From: Acidobacteria subdivision 2 bacterium RH1 MAG20
Lineage (GTDB): Bacteria > Acidobacteriota > Terriglobia > Terriglobales > Acidobacteriaceae
Assembly (NCBI GenBank): GCA_002197545.1
Contig: NFUO01000021.1
Span: 1 to 44,183, forward strand
Direction: 5' to 3'
DNA: 44,183 nt
Positions 9,831 to 18,547 of the stretch are shown here, piece by piece. The notes under the pieces are model-generated. The model did no database searches, was not told where the DNA came from, and saw nothing but the letters and a program-made list of their open reading frames with translations. The position numbers and the translations under genes are program-made. The stretch's first letter is position 1. Each line of letters begins with the position of its first letter.

Positions 9831-10463
9831 TCACTCAATAGAAGGCTTGCTAACCACTGGCGCTTTCTCCGGTGGCATCCCGAATAACCGTCGCAGCGGC
9901 CGATGAATCGCCCGCAAAAGCGCACGAGCAGCAAGAACCGCGGCCACCAGAAAGACCAAGGCGATCGAAGCCGCGACAAAAGGATGATGCGTAGCAAACC
10001 ACGTCAACCCCACCGCCGCAACGTCTTCTGTGCTGCTCAACGCAATATTCGATACAGGTTCAGGGCTGGGCGTCACCACCGCGCGCAAAGCCGTCTTTGA
10101 GCTATGCGTAGCCAACGCAACCGCCGCACCTACTCCTGTAGCGATCAACTGCATCTGTGGCGAAAGCTGCGCGCTGGCATGATAAGCAACCAATGCCGCA
10201 ATCGGCACACGAACAACAGTATGGAGCACATTCCACGCCACATCGAACCCAGGAATCTTGTCCGCGACAAATTCAATGGCGAACATGATCGCGCACACCA
10301 CCAGCACCCAGGTATGGCCCAGCGAATCAAGACCCACAGGCAACGCAACCCAGTGCGTCCGCGCCAGAATGCCAAGCGTCAGCACCGTGGCATAGATGTT
10401 CAACCCAGCAGCAAAGCTGGCAGCAATCACAAGCGCGGTAATGTCGGCCGGCGAGAAGTCCAT
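9831..10463 (-). CDS. DUF4126-family membrane protein
   Basis: This integral membrane protein of about 210 residues has five or six hydrophobic segments. The N-terminal part (ALVIAASFAAGLNIYATVLTLG) and the following FVADKIPGFDVAWNVLHTVVR are the hallmark of the DUF4126 family, including the conserved Asp-Lys-Ile-Pro-x-Asp motif. The family has no established biochemical function. I chose the ATG at 10463; a GTG at 10469 adds two residues. It lies between GH27 and rpsA on the same strand, with gaps of about 70 and 85 bp, so it may be transcribed alone. The C-terminus is basic and probably cytoplasmic. Confidence 0.8.
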   Translation of the reverse strand: MDFSPADITALVIAASFAAGLNIYATVLTLGILARTHWVALPVGLDSLGHTWVLVVCAIMFAIEFVADKIPGFDVAWNVLHTVVRVPIAALVAYHASAQLSPQMQLIATGVGAAVALATHSSKTALRAVVTPSPEPVSNIALSSTEDVAAVGLTWFATHHPFVAASIALVFLVAAVLAARALLRAIHRPLRRLFGMPPEKAPVVSKPSIE

Positions 10464-10531
10464 GTGCACGGAATTCTATACCGGCCGCCTTTGCCATGGC
10501 CGCCTATTTTATTGAGTCAGCTATCACGGCG

Positions 10532-12208
10532 CTAATTCGGCAGGGACCATATCTGAGTCGGTTGATTGTGCCCGCAGGACTGGAGGCTCAAGCTTCGCGG
10601 CTCACCAGGCCCATCGCTGGCGCTAAGACACTCGTTGTCTGCGGAATTGACCAGATCGCCAACCAACGTATATTTCCACCGCTGGTTCTTGCCGGCATCA
10701 CACTTCTGCATCATAGGCTTGCCATCGACAACGGCAAGGCAGCTTCCTGCAGACTGTAAAGCACCAGTGGAGGTAACCGTCCAACTCTCTGCCGGAGTAC
10801 CAATACAATCTCCAACGCTTCCCGAAGCAGCTAAACAGCGGCTATAGCTTTCGATGTCGTGATGCTTGCCCGTGGCAATCATCGTGATCGCGCCGGAGCG
10901 CGTCGGTTTCCCGCAGGAACCTGACGGATGAATCTTCCAGAGAGCAGTATCGTGAGTAGCAATGGCCGCCTGTAAAGAGGATGCTCCGGCTTGATGCTTT
11001 CCGCTCCAAAGATCCTGCGCATCCACGCGGCAGCCTGCGTTCGAGGCAAAACCCAAATCGGCGGGATGCAATTCAACCTGAATAGGCGCAGCGCTGCGGT
11101 TAAGCACGGCAACCACATAATTGCCTCCACGAAGCGGCTTGAATAGTATGTCCATGCTCTGGCTGCGTCGCACTAAAGTAGCCATGCGGCCCAGCGCATC
11201 TTGATCGATCGCGACGACGGCTTTATTGCCAAGAATCGCCACCGACTGCGCACTTAGCTTCTCAACATTGGAGCTGAGGATCAGCGGCGCCGACATCATC
11301 GACCACAAGGACACTTGGCTGCGGGTCTCTGCCGGGGTGATGCCCGAATCTCCGCCGATGATGAAATCCGAGTCATTCCAATTGCCAGGCTTCTGAAATC
11401 GTCCCAGCGGAAGATTATAAGCATAGTTCCATAGCACGCTATGGAATCGCGACGCATCAGGCTTCTTCGGATTGAAGACAGCAATGTCCGAACCTTCACG
11501 CCAGAGCTGACCGTAGCCTCGAACCCAGCTCAACACATCGTACCAATCGGGAGTGTCTTGAAAATATGCTGGAGCGGACTCCGAGAAGACAATGGGGCGA
11601 CTCACGGTCTTCAGCGCCGCATTCTGCGCGGCGTAGGCCTTGCGGTAGACCTCTGCCATGCTGCCGCCTTTAGGCACGTATAAGTTGCAGCCGTCCAGTT
11701 TCAGATAGTCCACGCCCCAGGACGCAAACAGCCTGGCATCCTGAACAAAGTGGTCCTTGCCGCCGCCATCCGGCTCTCCACTGCCGGCAAATCCGCCGCA
11801 AGTGAGATAGCCGGCATCCTCATAGATACCGAACTTCAGCCCCAACGCATGGACCGCCTGGGCGACCGGCTTAACTCCCTGAGGAAACCGTTGCGGATCT
11901 GGTTGCAGATTGCCGGCAGCATCGCGGTCCTTCTGCATCCAGCAATCGTCAATGGTCACCGTGTTATACCCTCGTGGGGCAAGACCCGTCTTCACGAGCG
12001 CCTTGGCATTGTCGAGGATGTCCTGCGCTGTAAAGTTGCACTCATAATGGGCCCAATCATTCCAGCCCATCGGCGGAGTGACAGCCAGCGGTCGCGTGAC
12101 ATTTTTAGAGGAGGCGAATCCGGGTACAGCCAGGAACCAGATTGCCGCCAACAACACCGCCGGAAGGGTAGACGTAAGTCTGCGAAGGAAAAAGATAGGA
12201 AAGCGCAT
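10532..12208 (-). CDS. Secreted GH27 alpha-galactosidase with C-terminal ricin-B lectin domain
   Basis: This 558-residue exported enzyme begins with a basic N-terminus and hydrophobic core ending PGFA (residues about 15-32), a signal peptide. PPMGWNDWAHYECN (45-58) and TIDDCWM (85-91) are standard GH27 motifs. The nucleophile is Asp172 in YLKLDGC, and the acid/base is Asp281 in WNDSDFIIGG, where Ser-Asp-Phe replaces the usual Pro-Asp-Met. A beta-sandwich follows, and from about residue 430 there is a ricin-type (CBM13) segment ending QPTQIWSL with QRW/QIW-type repeats. It should release terminal alpha-galactose from oligo- or polysaccharides, with the lectin giving attachment. It follows the HD hydrolase by 31 bp on the same strand, although the functions are unrelated. 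Confidence 0.88.
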   Translation of the reverse strand: MRFPIFFLRRLTSTLPAVLLAAIWFLAVPGFASSKNVTRPLAVTPPMGWNDWAHYECNFTAQDILDNAKALVKTGLAPRGYNTVTIDDCWMQKDRDAAGNLQPDPQRFPQGVKPVAQAVHALGLKFGIYEDAGYLTCGGFAGSGEPDGGGKDHFVQDARLFASWGVDYLKLDGCNLYVPKGGSMAEVYRKAYAAQNAALKTVSRPIVFSESAPAYFQDTPDWYDVLSWVRGYGQLWREGSDIAVFNPKKPDASRFHSVLWNYAYNLPLGRFQKPGNWNDSDFIIGGDSGITPAETRSQVSLWSMMSAPLILSSNVEKLSAQSVAILGNKAVVAIDQDALGRMATLVRRSQSMDILFKPLRGGNYVVAVLNRSAAPIQVELHPADLGFASNAGCRVDAQDLWSGKHQAGASSLQAAIATHDTALWKIHPSGSCGKPTRSGAITMIATGKHHDIESYSRCLAASGSVGDCIGTPAESWTVTSTGALQSAGSCLAVVDGKPMMQKCDAGKNQRWKYTLVGDLVNSADNECLSASDGPGEPRSLSLQSCGHNQPTQIWSLPN

Positions 12209-12239
12209 GGGGAATCATCATAAATGAAAATTTGCCTTG

Positions 12240-13382
12240 CTACCGCCGCACCGCACGTTTAATTTCAGCATATTGCAGGAGAATGAAGCTATCGGTCATT
12301 CCAGCGATATAGTCAGCAACAATACGTGCAAGCCCTTCGCTCTCTATCCCCTCAAAATGCCCTTGCGGCAGCTCTTTCGGATCGTTGATCCAGTGCTTAA
12401 AGAGTGTGGTCACGACCTCTTCCGCCTTATCGTGTTCATTTTCAAGGGCTTCGCAGGTATAAAGTGTGTCATAAAGATACCGCTTCTCCTGCAGACGCTC
12501 GGCCTCAGCCTGCGGCGAAAACGTCGCCAGCCGCGACGGATGCCTCCGTACATCGGCAAGACTCTCGGCGTCAATCGCCTCCGTATTTTTCCTCGTGGTC
12601 GCGATCAAATCATCCGTCAGAATGTTCTGCATCAACTGCAACGCCTCGTTAAAGAGGAACTTCTCTTCAACCCCGGCGTGCTGCTGCTCGACCATTCGAT
12701 AGCACCGCGCCAATATATCGACGTTTTCGCGGATATGGCCGATCGACAGCAAACCAGACTCGACGCCATCGTCAAGATCCGCTGTGAGATAGGCAATCTC
12801 ATCGGCAAGGTCGATCAACTGTGCCTCAAGCGGCGGCCGCCGGTCCAGCATGTATTCAGCCAGTTCCGGATACTCCTCGACGCTGTAGTCGCGCGAATGC
12901 TTGATAATTCCCTCGCGAACGCCAAGAGTGAGATTGAGGCCCCGATGGGCGGCATAGCGTTGTTCAAAGTGCTCGACGATACGCAGGGCGTGAAGATTAT
13001 GGTCGAACCGCCGCCCATGATTACGCAGACATTGATCCAGCGCCCGCTCTCCCGCGTGGCCAAATGGCGGGGGCCCTATATCGTGGACCAGCGCGAGCAC
13101 CTCGGCTAGATCTTCATTCAGACCAAGCGCCGAAGCGGAAGTCCGCGCAATCTGCGCGACTTCAATCGTATGCGTCAGGCGGCTGCGAAAGTGATCGGAT
13201 GCCCGGCTGGTAAATACCTGGGTCTTACCCGCAAGCCGGCGAAAAGCCCGAGACTGCACGATACGTTCTCGATCTCGCTGAAAAGGCGTGCGTGAGGGTC
13301 GATATGGCGCGAGGTGGACGCGCGCCAGCAACGGATCGTCCGGCCCTGCGATGACCGCACAGCGATGCAGGTTGGTAGGCAT
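12240..13382 (-). CDS. dGTPase-like HD-domain nucleotide triphosphohydrolase
   Basis: This protein of about 380 residues is of the deoxyguanosinetriphosphate triphosphohydrolase-like family. The phosphate/metal signature starts with SRAFRRLAGKTQVF, then SRLTHTIEVAQIAR (first His), VHDIGPPPFGHAGE (His-Asp pair) and LIDLADEIAYLTADLDD (last Asp), in family order. It would hydrolyse dNTPs to deoxynucleoside and tripolyphosphate in the cytoplasm. In HDIGPPPFGH the fifth position is Pro, where many family members have His (HDLGHPPFGH) and E. coli Dgt has Asn. I chose the ATG at 13382 because MPTNLHR fits the family start; a frame from 13418 exists. It sits about 100 bp after the TPR gene. Confidence 0.85.
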   Translation of the reverse strand: MPTNLHRCAVIAGPDDPLLARVHLAPYRPSRTPFQRDRERIVQSRAFRRLAGKTQVFTSRASDHFRSRLTHTIEVAQIARTSASALGLNEDLAEVLALVHDIGPPPFGHAGERALDQCLRNHGRRFDHNLHALRIVEHFEQRYAAHRGLNLTLGVREGIIKHSRDYSVEEYPELAEYMLDRRPPLEAQLIDLADEIAYLTADLDDGVESGLLSIGHIRENVDILARCYRMVEQQHAGVEEKFLFNEALQLMQNILTDDLIATTRKNTEAIDAESLADVRRHPSRLATFSPQAEAERLQEKRYLYDTLYTCEALENEHDKAEEVVTTLFKHWINDPKELPQGHFEGIESEGLARIVADYIAGMTDSFILLQYAEIKRAVRR

Positions 13383-13436
13383 AATCTGGTTCGAGTGTAA
13401 CGGAAGCGAGAAGCACAACGAAAAATCCCTACACTC

Positions 13437-13455
13437 ATCTCATCGGGGATGAGAT
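13437..13455. terminator. Small inverted repeat between TPR gene and HD hydrolase
   Basis: A perfect 8-bp stem (ATCTCATC and GATGAGAT, 13437-13444 and 13448-13455) has a 3-base loop. Read on the minus strand, it lies 27 bp past the TPR stop and is followed about 11 bases later by a short T run. It could be a weak terminator or a transcript-processing hairpin; the distance to the T run makes a classical terminator doubtful. Confidence 0.3.
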
Positions 13456-13481
13456 CAATGAATGACGAAGCTTTTATGTAG

Positions 13482-15584
13482 CTATTTTGCCGATGTCGCA
13501 GTCACCTTCGCCAGTTTCACCCGTGCATTTTCCAGCTTATGCTGCACCTTCGCAACATCCGTCGGATCAGCATCGGCAGGCAGGGAGTGGGCATATTCCG
13601 TCATCGACCGTTGCCATTGCTCAACTGCCATCTTGAGGTTGCCGGTCTTCTCATAGACCTCGCCAAGATGGTCATGGACCGTAGGGTCCGTGCTGATGCG
13701 CTCGGTTGCCTTACGCAGATTTTCCTCGGCCATCGCATACTGTCCGGACTTGAAGTAAACCCATCCCAGCGAGTCCAGATACGCGCCATTCTGCGGATCA
13801 AGTTCAACCGCCTTGCGAATCATCGTCAACGCCTCAGGAAGTTTCACTCCACGGTCTGCCAGCATATAGCCAAGATAGTTCAGTATCGTCGCATTCTGAG
13901 GATCGATAGCCAGCGCCTTGTGGAACTCCGCCTCCGCTTCATCGTAATGTTTCTGCCGGTCCGCCAGCACGCCGCGCAGGAAGTACACATACAGTTTCTC
14001 ATCCGGCTTCGTCGACAAAGCCGTCGCACTGTCCAGTGCCGCGGCCGCATCCGGCCAACGCTTCAGCCGGGTATATATCTGCGTCAACGCGAGATAGGTG
14101 TCCCGGTCATCAGGTGTGCTCTTGGTGGTCGAAAGTTGTGCCTTCGCCAGCGCAATCCCCTGATCGACCTGCCCGGTATCGGCAAGCTGCCCCGCGTACA
14201 TCAACTGCACCGCATGGTCTTTAGGCTGTGCCTTGGCAGCAGCAGCGGCAGCAGCACTGGCATCCTTCCACTGGTGGGCATCGCGATACGCATCCACCTG
14301 TCCCTGATATCCGCCTTTGGCAAAATCTCCGCCCAGGTTAACCATTTGCTGATAAGCAGCGACTGCTTCCGGAGTCTTGTTCTGTTCCCGATAGATGATG
14401 CCCAGCCGATCGAGAAAAATCGCCCGGTTCGCCTTCTCCCCATCGGAATACTTCCCGTCAGCATGTGCCGTATCGGACACCAGCTTGGTCAGAACGCCAA
14501 TCGCATCGTCATACCGTCCCAGCGAATCATAGATAAGCGCCTCGTTGTAGCTGAGTTCAAGCGAGTCCTGCGCCAGCGGCTTTGCCTTCTCCAACGTAGC
14601 CAGTGCCTGATCGTAATGTCCCTGCCTGCGTTCAATCTCCGAAATATGAATCTGGGACTGCGCGTCCTGCGGCTCGGCCGCAACAATCTGGTTGAAGATC
14701 TTCAGCGCCTCATCCAGTTTTTCATCTGCAAGCAACGCATTTGCAAGACCGCGTTCCGTATCCAGATTCCCCGGTTCCAGATCAAGAGCACGACGATAAG
14801 CAGCAGCCGCATCCTGCGGCTTCTTCAACTGGTCATAGGTCGCGCCCAGAGCAAACTCAATTCGCGCGCTCCTGTCATCCACCGGAATCCCGTTCAGCAC
14901 ATCGGCGGCACGCTTCGCATCGCCCTCTTCGCTATAGAGCCGCGCCATGTTCAGCGCAGCATCTTCCGAATTCGCATCGACCTTCTGCGCGAGCTTGAAC
15001 TGCGCCTCCGCTTTGGCGGAATCATGGTTCAAACCATAGAGCTGACCGAGCAAAAGATGGGTCTCAACATCGTTAGGCTTAAGCTCCGCGAGCTTCTCAT
15101 ATTCACTGATAGCCAGCTTCAATATCTGTCCCGATTGCGGCGTCTGCATGTCGCCAAGCGACCGCAGATAGACCTTGCCCAGCAACTCATGCGCTTCTAC
15201 GTCGTTCGGGTCCTTGGCTACCCGTTCCTGGGCCACGCTCACCGCTTCGCGAATGCGGCCAATCTTGAAATAGAGGTCAGCCAGCCCATCCTGCAGGAGC
15301 TGAGAGTTCGGATCGGCATTCAGCGCCAGCTTGTACTCTTCAACCGCCTGCGTCGCATAGTCCGACCGTCCCGCGCTAACTGCCAAATCTTCATAAAGAT
15401 GCGCCAATCCATAGTGGTAATAGGATGAAGCCCGGTCTGGAGTGGACGTGGTGACGGCAGTGGAAGCGGTAGTCTTCACGGCAACCGGCGCCTGGGCAAG
15501 CATGGTATGCGTGGCAAACAAAAGCGAGGCCGCCGGCAGCAGGCGGAACGGGCGAAGAGACGAAGCGCGCAAAAACAGGGTCAT
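13482..15584 (-). CDS. Exported TPR-repeat protein
   Basis: This 700-residue protein is built almost wholly of tetratricopeptide repeats. The ATG at 15584 gives a good signal peptide (MTLFLRASSLRPFRLLPA, then a hydrophobic stretch ending TMLA). From about residue 50 there are at least twelve TPR units with the pattern A-x-x-x-Y-x-x-A-L-x-x-x-P, for example YDEAEAEFHKALAIDPQNA and YAMAEENLRKATERISTDP. It probably acts as a periplasmic or outer-membrane-linked scaffold; no enzymatic domain is visible. Ala-rich linkers in the middle interrupt the repeats. A frame from 15677 adds 31 residues with no family character. It follows purH on the same strand by about 150 bp. The partner is unknown. Confidence 0.85.
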   Translation of the reverse strand: MTLFLRASSLRPFRLLPAASLLFATHTMLAQAPVAVKTTASTAVTTSTPDRASSYYHYGLAHLYEDLAVSAGRSDYATQAVEEYKLALNADPNSQLLQDGLADLYFKIGRIREAVSVAQERVAKDPNDVEAHELLGKVYLRSLGDMQTPQSGQILKLAISEYEKLAELKPNDVETHLLLGQLYGLNHDSAKAEAQFKLAQKVDANSEDAALNMARLYSEEGDAKRAADVLNGIPVDDRSARIEFALGATYDQLKKPQDAAAAYRRALDLEPGNLDTERGLANALLADEKLDEALKIFNQIVAAEPQDAQSQIHISEIERRQGHYDQALATLEKAKPLAQDSLELSYNEALIYDSLGRYDDAIGVLTKLVSDTAHADGKYSDGEKANRAIFLDRLGIIYREQNKTPEAVAAYQQMVNLGGDFAKGGYQGQVDAYRDAHQWKDASAAAAAAAKAQPKDHAVQLMYAGQLADTGQVDQGIALAKAQLSTTKSTPDDRDTYLALTQIYTRLKRWPDAAAALDSATALSTKPDEKLYVYFLRGVLADRQKHYDEAEAEFHKALAIDPQNATILNYLGYMLADRGVKLPEALTMIRKAVELDPQNGAYLDSLGWVYFKSGQYAMAEENLRKATERISTDPTVHDHLGEVYEKTGNLKMAVEQWQRSMTEYAHSLPADADPTDVAKVQHKLENARVKLAKVTATSAK

Positions 15585-15731
15585 GTGATGTAACTTTCTG
15601 GACTGGCAAACTATGGACCGAATCATTGCGAGACAAAAGACAGAGGTTAGACGGCTCTCCCTGACGATTGGATGCACCGCCAGATCGTGCCGTTTGCGAG
15701 GCTGGCGCTGATTATATCTGCCTCCCGCACC

Positions 15732-17345
15732 TCATCCATGCCGAAAATGCCGGACCCCTGTAAACGCCATCGCCACACCCAGCCGGTTCGCCGCTTCAAT
15801 CACCTCGGCATCTCGAACCGACCCTCCCGGCTGAATCACCGCCGTGGCTCCCGCTTTGGCTACCGTCTCCAATCCATCGGCAAACGGGAAAAACGCATCC
15901 GAAGCTACAACCGTTCCTATCAGCGGAAGCACGGCTTTCATCGCGCCAAACCGCGCCGCGTCCACCCGGCTCATCTGCCCCGCGCCAATTCCGACCGTCT
16001 GTCCGTGCCCGTCGGCAAACCGGGCATAAACAATCGCATTCGACTTCACATACTTGCAGATGCTCCACGCAAACAGCAGAGCCCGCAGCTCTTCTGCCGT
16101 CGGCTTCCGTTCCGTAACCACCTTGAGTTCGGCCTCGGTGACCTTCAGCCGGTCGGCATCCTGCACCAGCAGCCCGCCCGAAACCTGCTTCAGCACCCGA
16201 GGCGTATCCGCGGGCACAATCTTCACTAGCCGCAGGTTCTTCTTCGCAGCAAACCGTTCCAGCGCCTCACGCGTAAACGACGGCGCCACAATCGCCTCGA
16301 CAAACAGTTTGGCAATCTCCTCGGCAGCCTCCGCATCGACCTCGCGATTAATCCCAATCACCCCGCCAAACGCCGAGACCGGATCGGCCTCCAGCGCCCG
16401 TTTATAAGCCTCTACCACCGTAGCTCCCGTCGAAGCCCCGCAAGGATTGGTGTGCTTGATAATCGCCACCGCTGTCTCATCGAACTCGCTCACCAGGTCC
16501 CAGCAGGCATCGAGATCGACGATGTTGTTATAGCTAAGCTCCTTGCCCTGCAACTGCTCCGCCCCGGCCACCCCCTTGCCGCTGCCATCGACATACAAGG
16601 CCGCCTTCTGGTGCGGATTCTCCCCATACCGAAGCGTTTTGGCCAACGGCTCGATCATCCGAATCGCCTGTGGCAACTCCGTCGAAAACACCGCCGCTCC
16701 ACCCGGCTCCTCAATGCTCTCCAGCGCCGTAGCAATCCCCGCATCGTAAGCCGCCGTAACCGCGAACGCCTGCTTCGCCAGCCGCCACCGCGTAGCCCGG
16801 CTCAGGCTGCCCTTGTTAGCCTTCAACTCTTCCGTCAGCGAACCGTAGTCACCCGCCGAAGTCACAATCGCCACATCGCCAAAGTTCTTCGCCGCCGACC
16901 GCACCATCGAAGGCCCGCCGATGTCGATATTCTCGATCACATCGGCAAACGCCACGCCCGGCTTCTGCGAAGTCTTCTCGAAGGCATACAGATTCACCAC
17001 GACCATATCGATCGGCTCAATCGCATGTTCCGCCACCGACGCCTCATGCTCAGCATTTTCGCGGATATGCAGAATCCCGCCATGCACCTTCGGATGCAGC
17101 GTCTTCACGCGCCCATCCAGCATCTCCGGAAACCCCGTAAGGTCGCTGATATCGCGCATCGGCAACCCCGCCTCACGCAGCGCACGCGCCGTCCCTCCAG
17201 TCGATACAAGGTCTACATTGAACGAGGCAAGCGCACGGGCAAAATCGACAAGGCCGGTCTTGTCGGTCACGGATAAAAGAGCGCGGCGAATGGGCCGGAA
17301 ATCGGCAGGAGTAGCTGAGTTAGAAGTGGAAGAATGTTCAATCAT
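15732..17345 (-). CDS. purH: Bifunctional AICAR formyltransferase/IMP cyclohydrolase
   Basis: This 537-residue protein has the family length. The N-terminal IMP cyclohydrolase domain (about 1-195) starts with RRALLSVTDKTGLVDFAR and includes STGGTARALREAGLP and GGILHIRENAEH. The AICAR transformylase domain follows with LRYGENPHQKAALY, HTNPCGASTG and FFPFADGLETVAKAG, the last including the substrate-binding residues near the C-terminus. It catalyses the last two steps of IMP synthesis in the cytoplasm. The ATG at 17345 is chosen over one at 17378, which overlaps the pyrD end. It lies 34 bp downstream of pyrD on the same strand, so the two nucleotide genes probably share a transcript. Confidence 0.95.
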   Translation of the reverse strand: MIEHSSTSNSATPADFRPIRRALLSVTDKTGLVDFARALASFNVDLVSTGGTARALREAGLPMRDISDLTGFPEMLDGRVKTLHPKVHGGILHIRENAEHEASVAEHAIEPIDMVVVNLYAFEKTSQKPGVAFADVIENIDIGGPSMVRSAAKNFGDVAIVTSAGDYGSLTEELKANKGSLSRATRWRLAKQAFAVTAAYDAGIATALESIEEPGGAAVFSTELPQAIRMIEPLAKTLRYGENPHQKAALYVDGSGKGVAGAEQLQGKELSYNNIVDLDACWDLVSEFDETAVAIIKHTNPCGASTGATVVEAYKRALEADPVSAFGGVIGINREVDAEAAEEIAKLFVEAIVAPSFTREALERFAAKKNLRLVKIVPADTPRVLKQVSGGLLVQDADRLKVTEAELKVVTERKPTAEELRALLFAWSICKYVKSNAIVYARFADGHGQTVGIGAGQMSRVDAARFGAMKAVLPLIGTVVASDAFFPFADGLETVAKAGATAVIQPGGSVRDAEVIEAANRLGVAMAFTGVRHFRHG

Positions 17346-17379
17346 CACACTTCTATTATGCTTGACCCGCCGCCTCAAA

Positions 17380-18318
17380 TCACAGCAGCGCCCCGCCCGT
17401 CAGCGACGCCGCCTGCGACAGCCCATGCGCCGCGCACCAGCGTTTCAGGCCATTGGCAATGTTTTCCACCGCCCGCGGATCGGCATAACTCGCCGTCCCC
17501 ACCTGCACCGCCGTCGCCCCGGCCAGCATAAACTCCACCGCATCCTCCGCCCGCACAATCCCGCCCATCCCCACCACGGGAATCTTCACGGCCCGTGAAA
17601 CCTCATGCACCATCCGCACCGCAATCGGCTTGATCGCCGGCCCCGAAAGCCCACCCGTCACATTGGCAATCCTCGGCTTCCGCGTCTCTACATCAATCGC
17701 CAGCGAGACAAACGTATTCACCAGCGAAACGGCATCCGCCCCGCCATCCTCCGCCACCTTCGCCATCTGCCCAATGCTGGTCACGTTCGGCGACAGCTTC
17801 ACCATCAGCGGCCTCTTCGCCGCCGCCTTGCACCGCGCCGTCAGCTCATGCAGCAGCGCCGGATCGGTGCCAAACACCATCCCTCCATGGCTCGTATTCG
17901 GGCAACTCGCATTCAGCTCATACATCGCAATGCCCTCGGCGTCGTTCAGAGCGCCGATCACCTCCAGGCAATCCTCAATCGTGAAGCCGAAGACGTTCGC
18001 AATCACCACCGCGCCAGCCAGCTTCCGCAGCTTGGGCAGCTTCTCCGCAATAAACGGACGAACCCCCATATTCTGCAACCCAATCGCGTTAATCATCCCC
18101 CCCGCCGTCTCAATGATGCGCGGAGCAGCATTTCCCGCCATCGGCTCCCGCGACAGTCCCTTGGTCACAAACGCGCCGATACGTTCGAGCGAGACGATCT
18201 CCTCGAACTCGATGCCATAGCCAAACGTCCCGCTGGCTGCAATCACCGGCGAGCGCAGCTCCACCCCCGCGATGCTCACCCGCATATCCGGGCCTTTATG
18301 ATGTGCAGCCGTACTCAT
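17380..18318 (-). CDS. pyrD: Dihydroorotate dehydrogenase, class 1B type
   Basis: This 312-residue FMN enzyme oxidises dihydroorotate to orotate in pyrimidine synthesis. SPVIAASGTFGYG and KGLSREPMAGNAAPRI form the N-terminal FMN/substrate region. NASCPNTSHGG carries the catalytic Cys typical of class 1 rather than the Ser of class 2, and VGMGGIVRAEDAVEFMLAGATAVQVGTA is the phosphate-binding end of the barrel. The form fits PyrDB, which usually works with an electron-transfer subunit PyrK; none lies in this window. The ATG at 18318 gives the family start; a frame from 18366 adds residues that reach toward the palindrome cluster. It is the first gene of the minus-strand run. Confidence 0.92.
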   Translation of the reverse strand: MSTAAHHKGPDMRVSIAGVELRSPVIAASGTFGYGIEFEEIVSLERIGAFVTKGLSREPMAGNAAPRIIETAGGMINAIGLQNMGVRPFIAEKLPKLRKLAGAVVIANVFGFTIEDCLEVIGALNDAEGIAMYELNASCPNTSHGGMVFGTDPALLHELTARCKAAAKRPLMVKLSPNVTSIGQMAKVAEDGGADAVSLVNTFVSLAIDVETRKPRIANVTGGLSGPAIKPIAVRMVHEVSRAVKIPVVGMGGIVRAEDAVEFMLAGATAVQVGTASYADPRAVENIANGLKRWCAAHGLSQAASLTGGALL

Positions 18319-18375
18319 CGCGTCTGTATCCTTCCATTTCCTGTCATGCCGTACCGTTGCCGTCATTTTTGAAGG

Positions 18376-18468
18376 GGCGGGACTTCAGTCCCGCCATAAA
18401 ACAATCAATTGCTACGTGGCTTTAGCCACCGAGGGAAATCCCTGCGAGGGTACAACTTTTTTAGTTGT
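18376..18468. repeat. Cluster of four short palindromes between pyrD and serS
   Basis: Four hairpin-forming palindromes follow each other in 93 bp. They are GGCGGGACT-TC-AGTCCCGCC at 18376-18395, GTGGCT-TT-AGCCAC at 18416-18429, AGGGA-AA-TCCCT at 18432-18443, and ACAACT-TTTTT-AGTTGT at 18452-18468. The first three have perfect stems with a 2-base loop. The NNCT-loop-AGNN core recurs in the second cluster at 28130-28274. They lie between divergent genes, so they are not terminators of either. They look like REP-type dispersed elements; no transposase is adjacent. Confidence 0.7.
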
Positions 18469-18547
18469 CCACCATTAAACGTACCGTATCTTCTTACCAC
18501 CTACCTCAAAATCCGCATTGACCCCGAGAGACGCTAAAATACCTTTA

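Noticed and set aside
13539..15428. 629-residue open frame antisense to the TPR gene
   Set aside because: It lies wholly within the TPR gene on the other strand. Its translation is Arg/Ile/Leu-rich with no family pattern, while the sense frame has clear TPR repeats and a signal peptide. GC-rich codon use makes such long shadow frames common.
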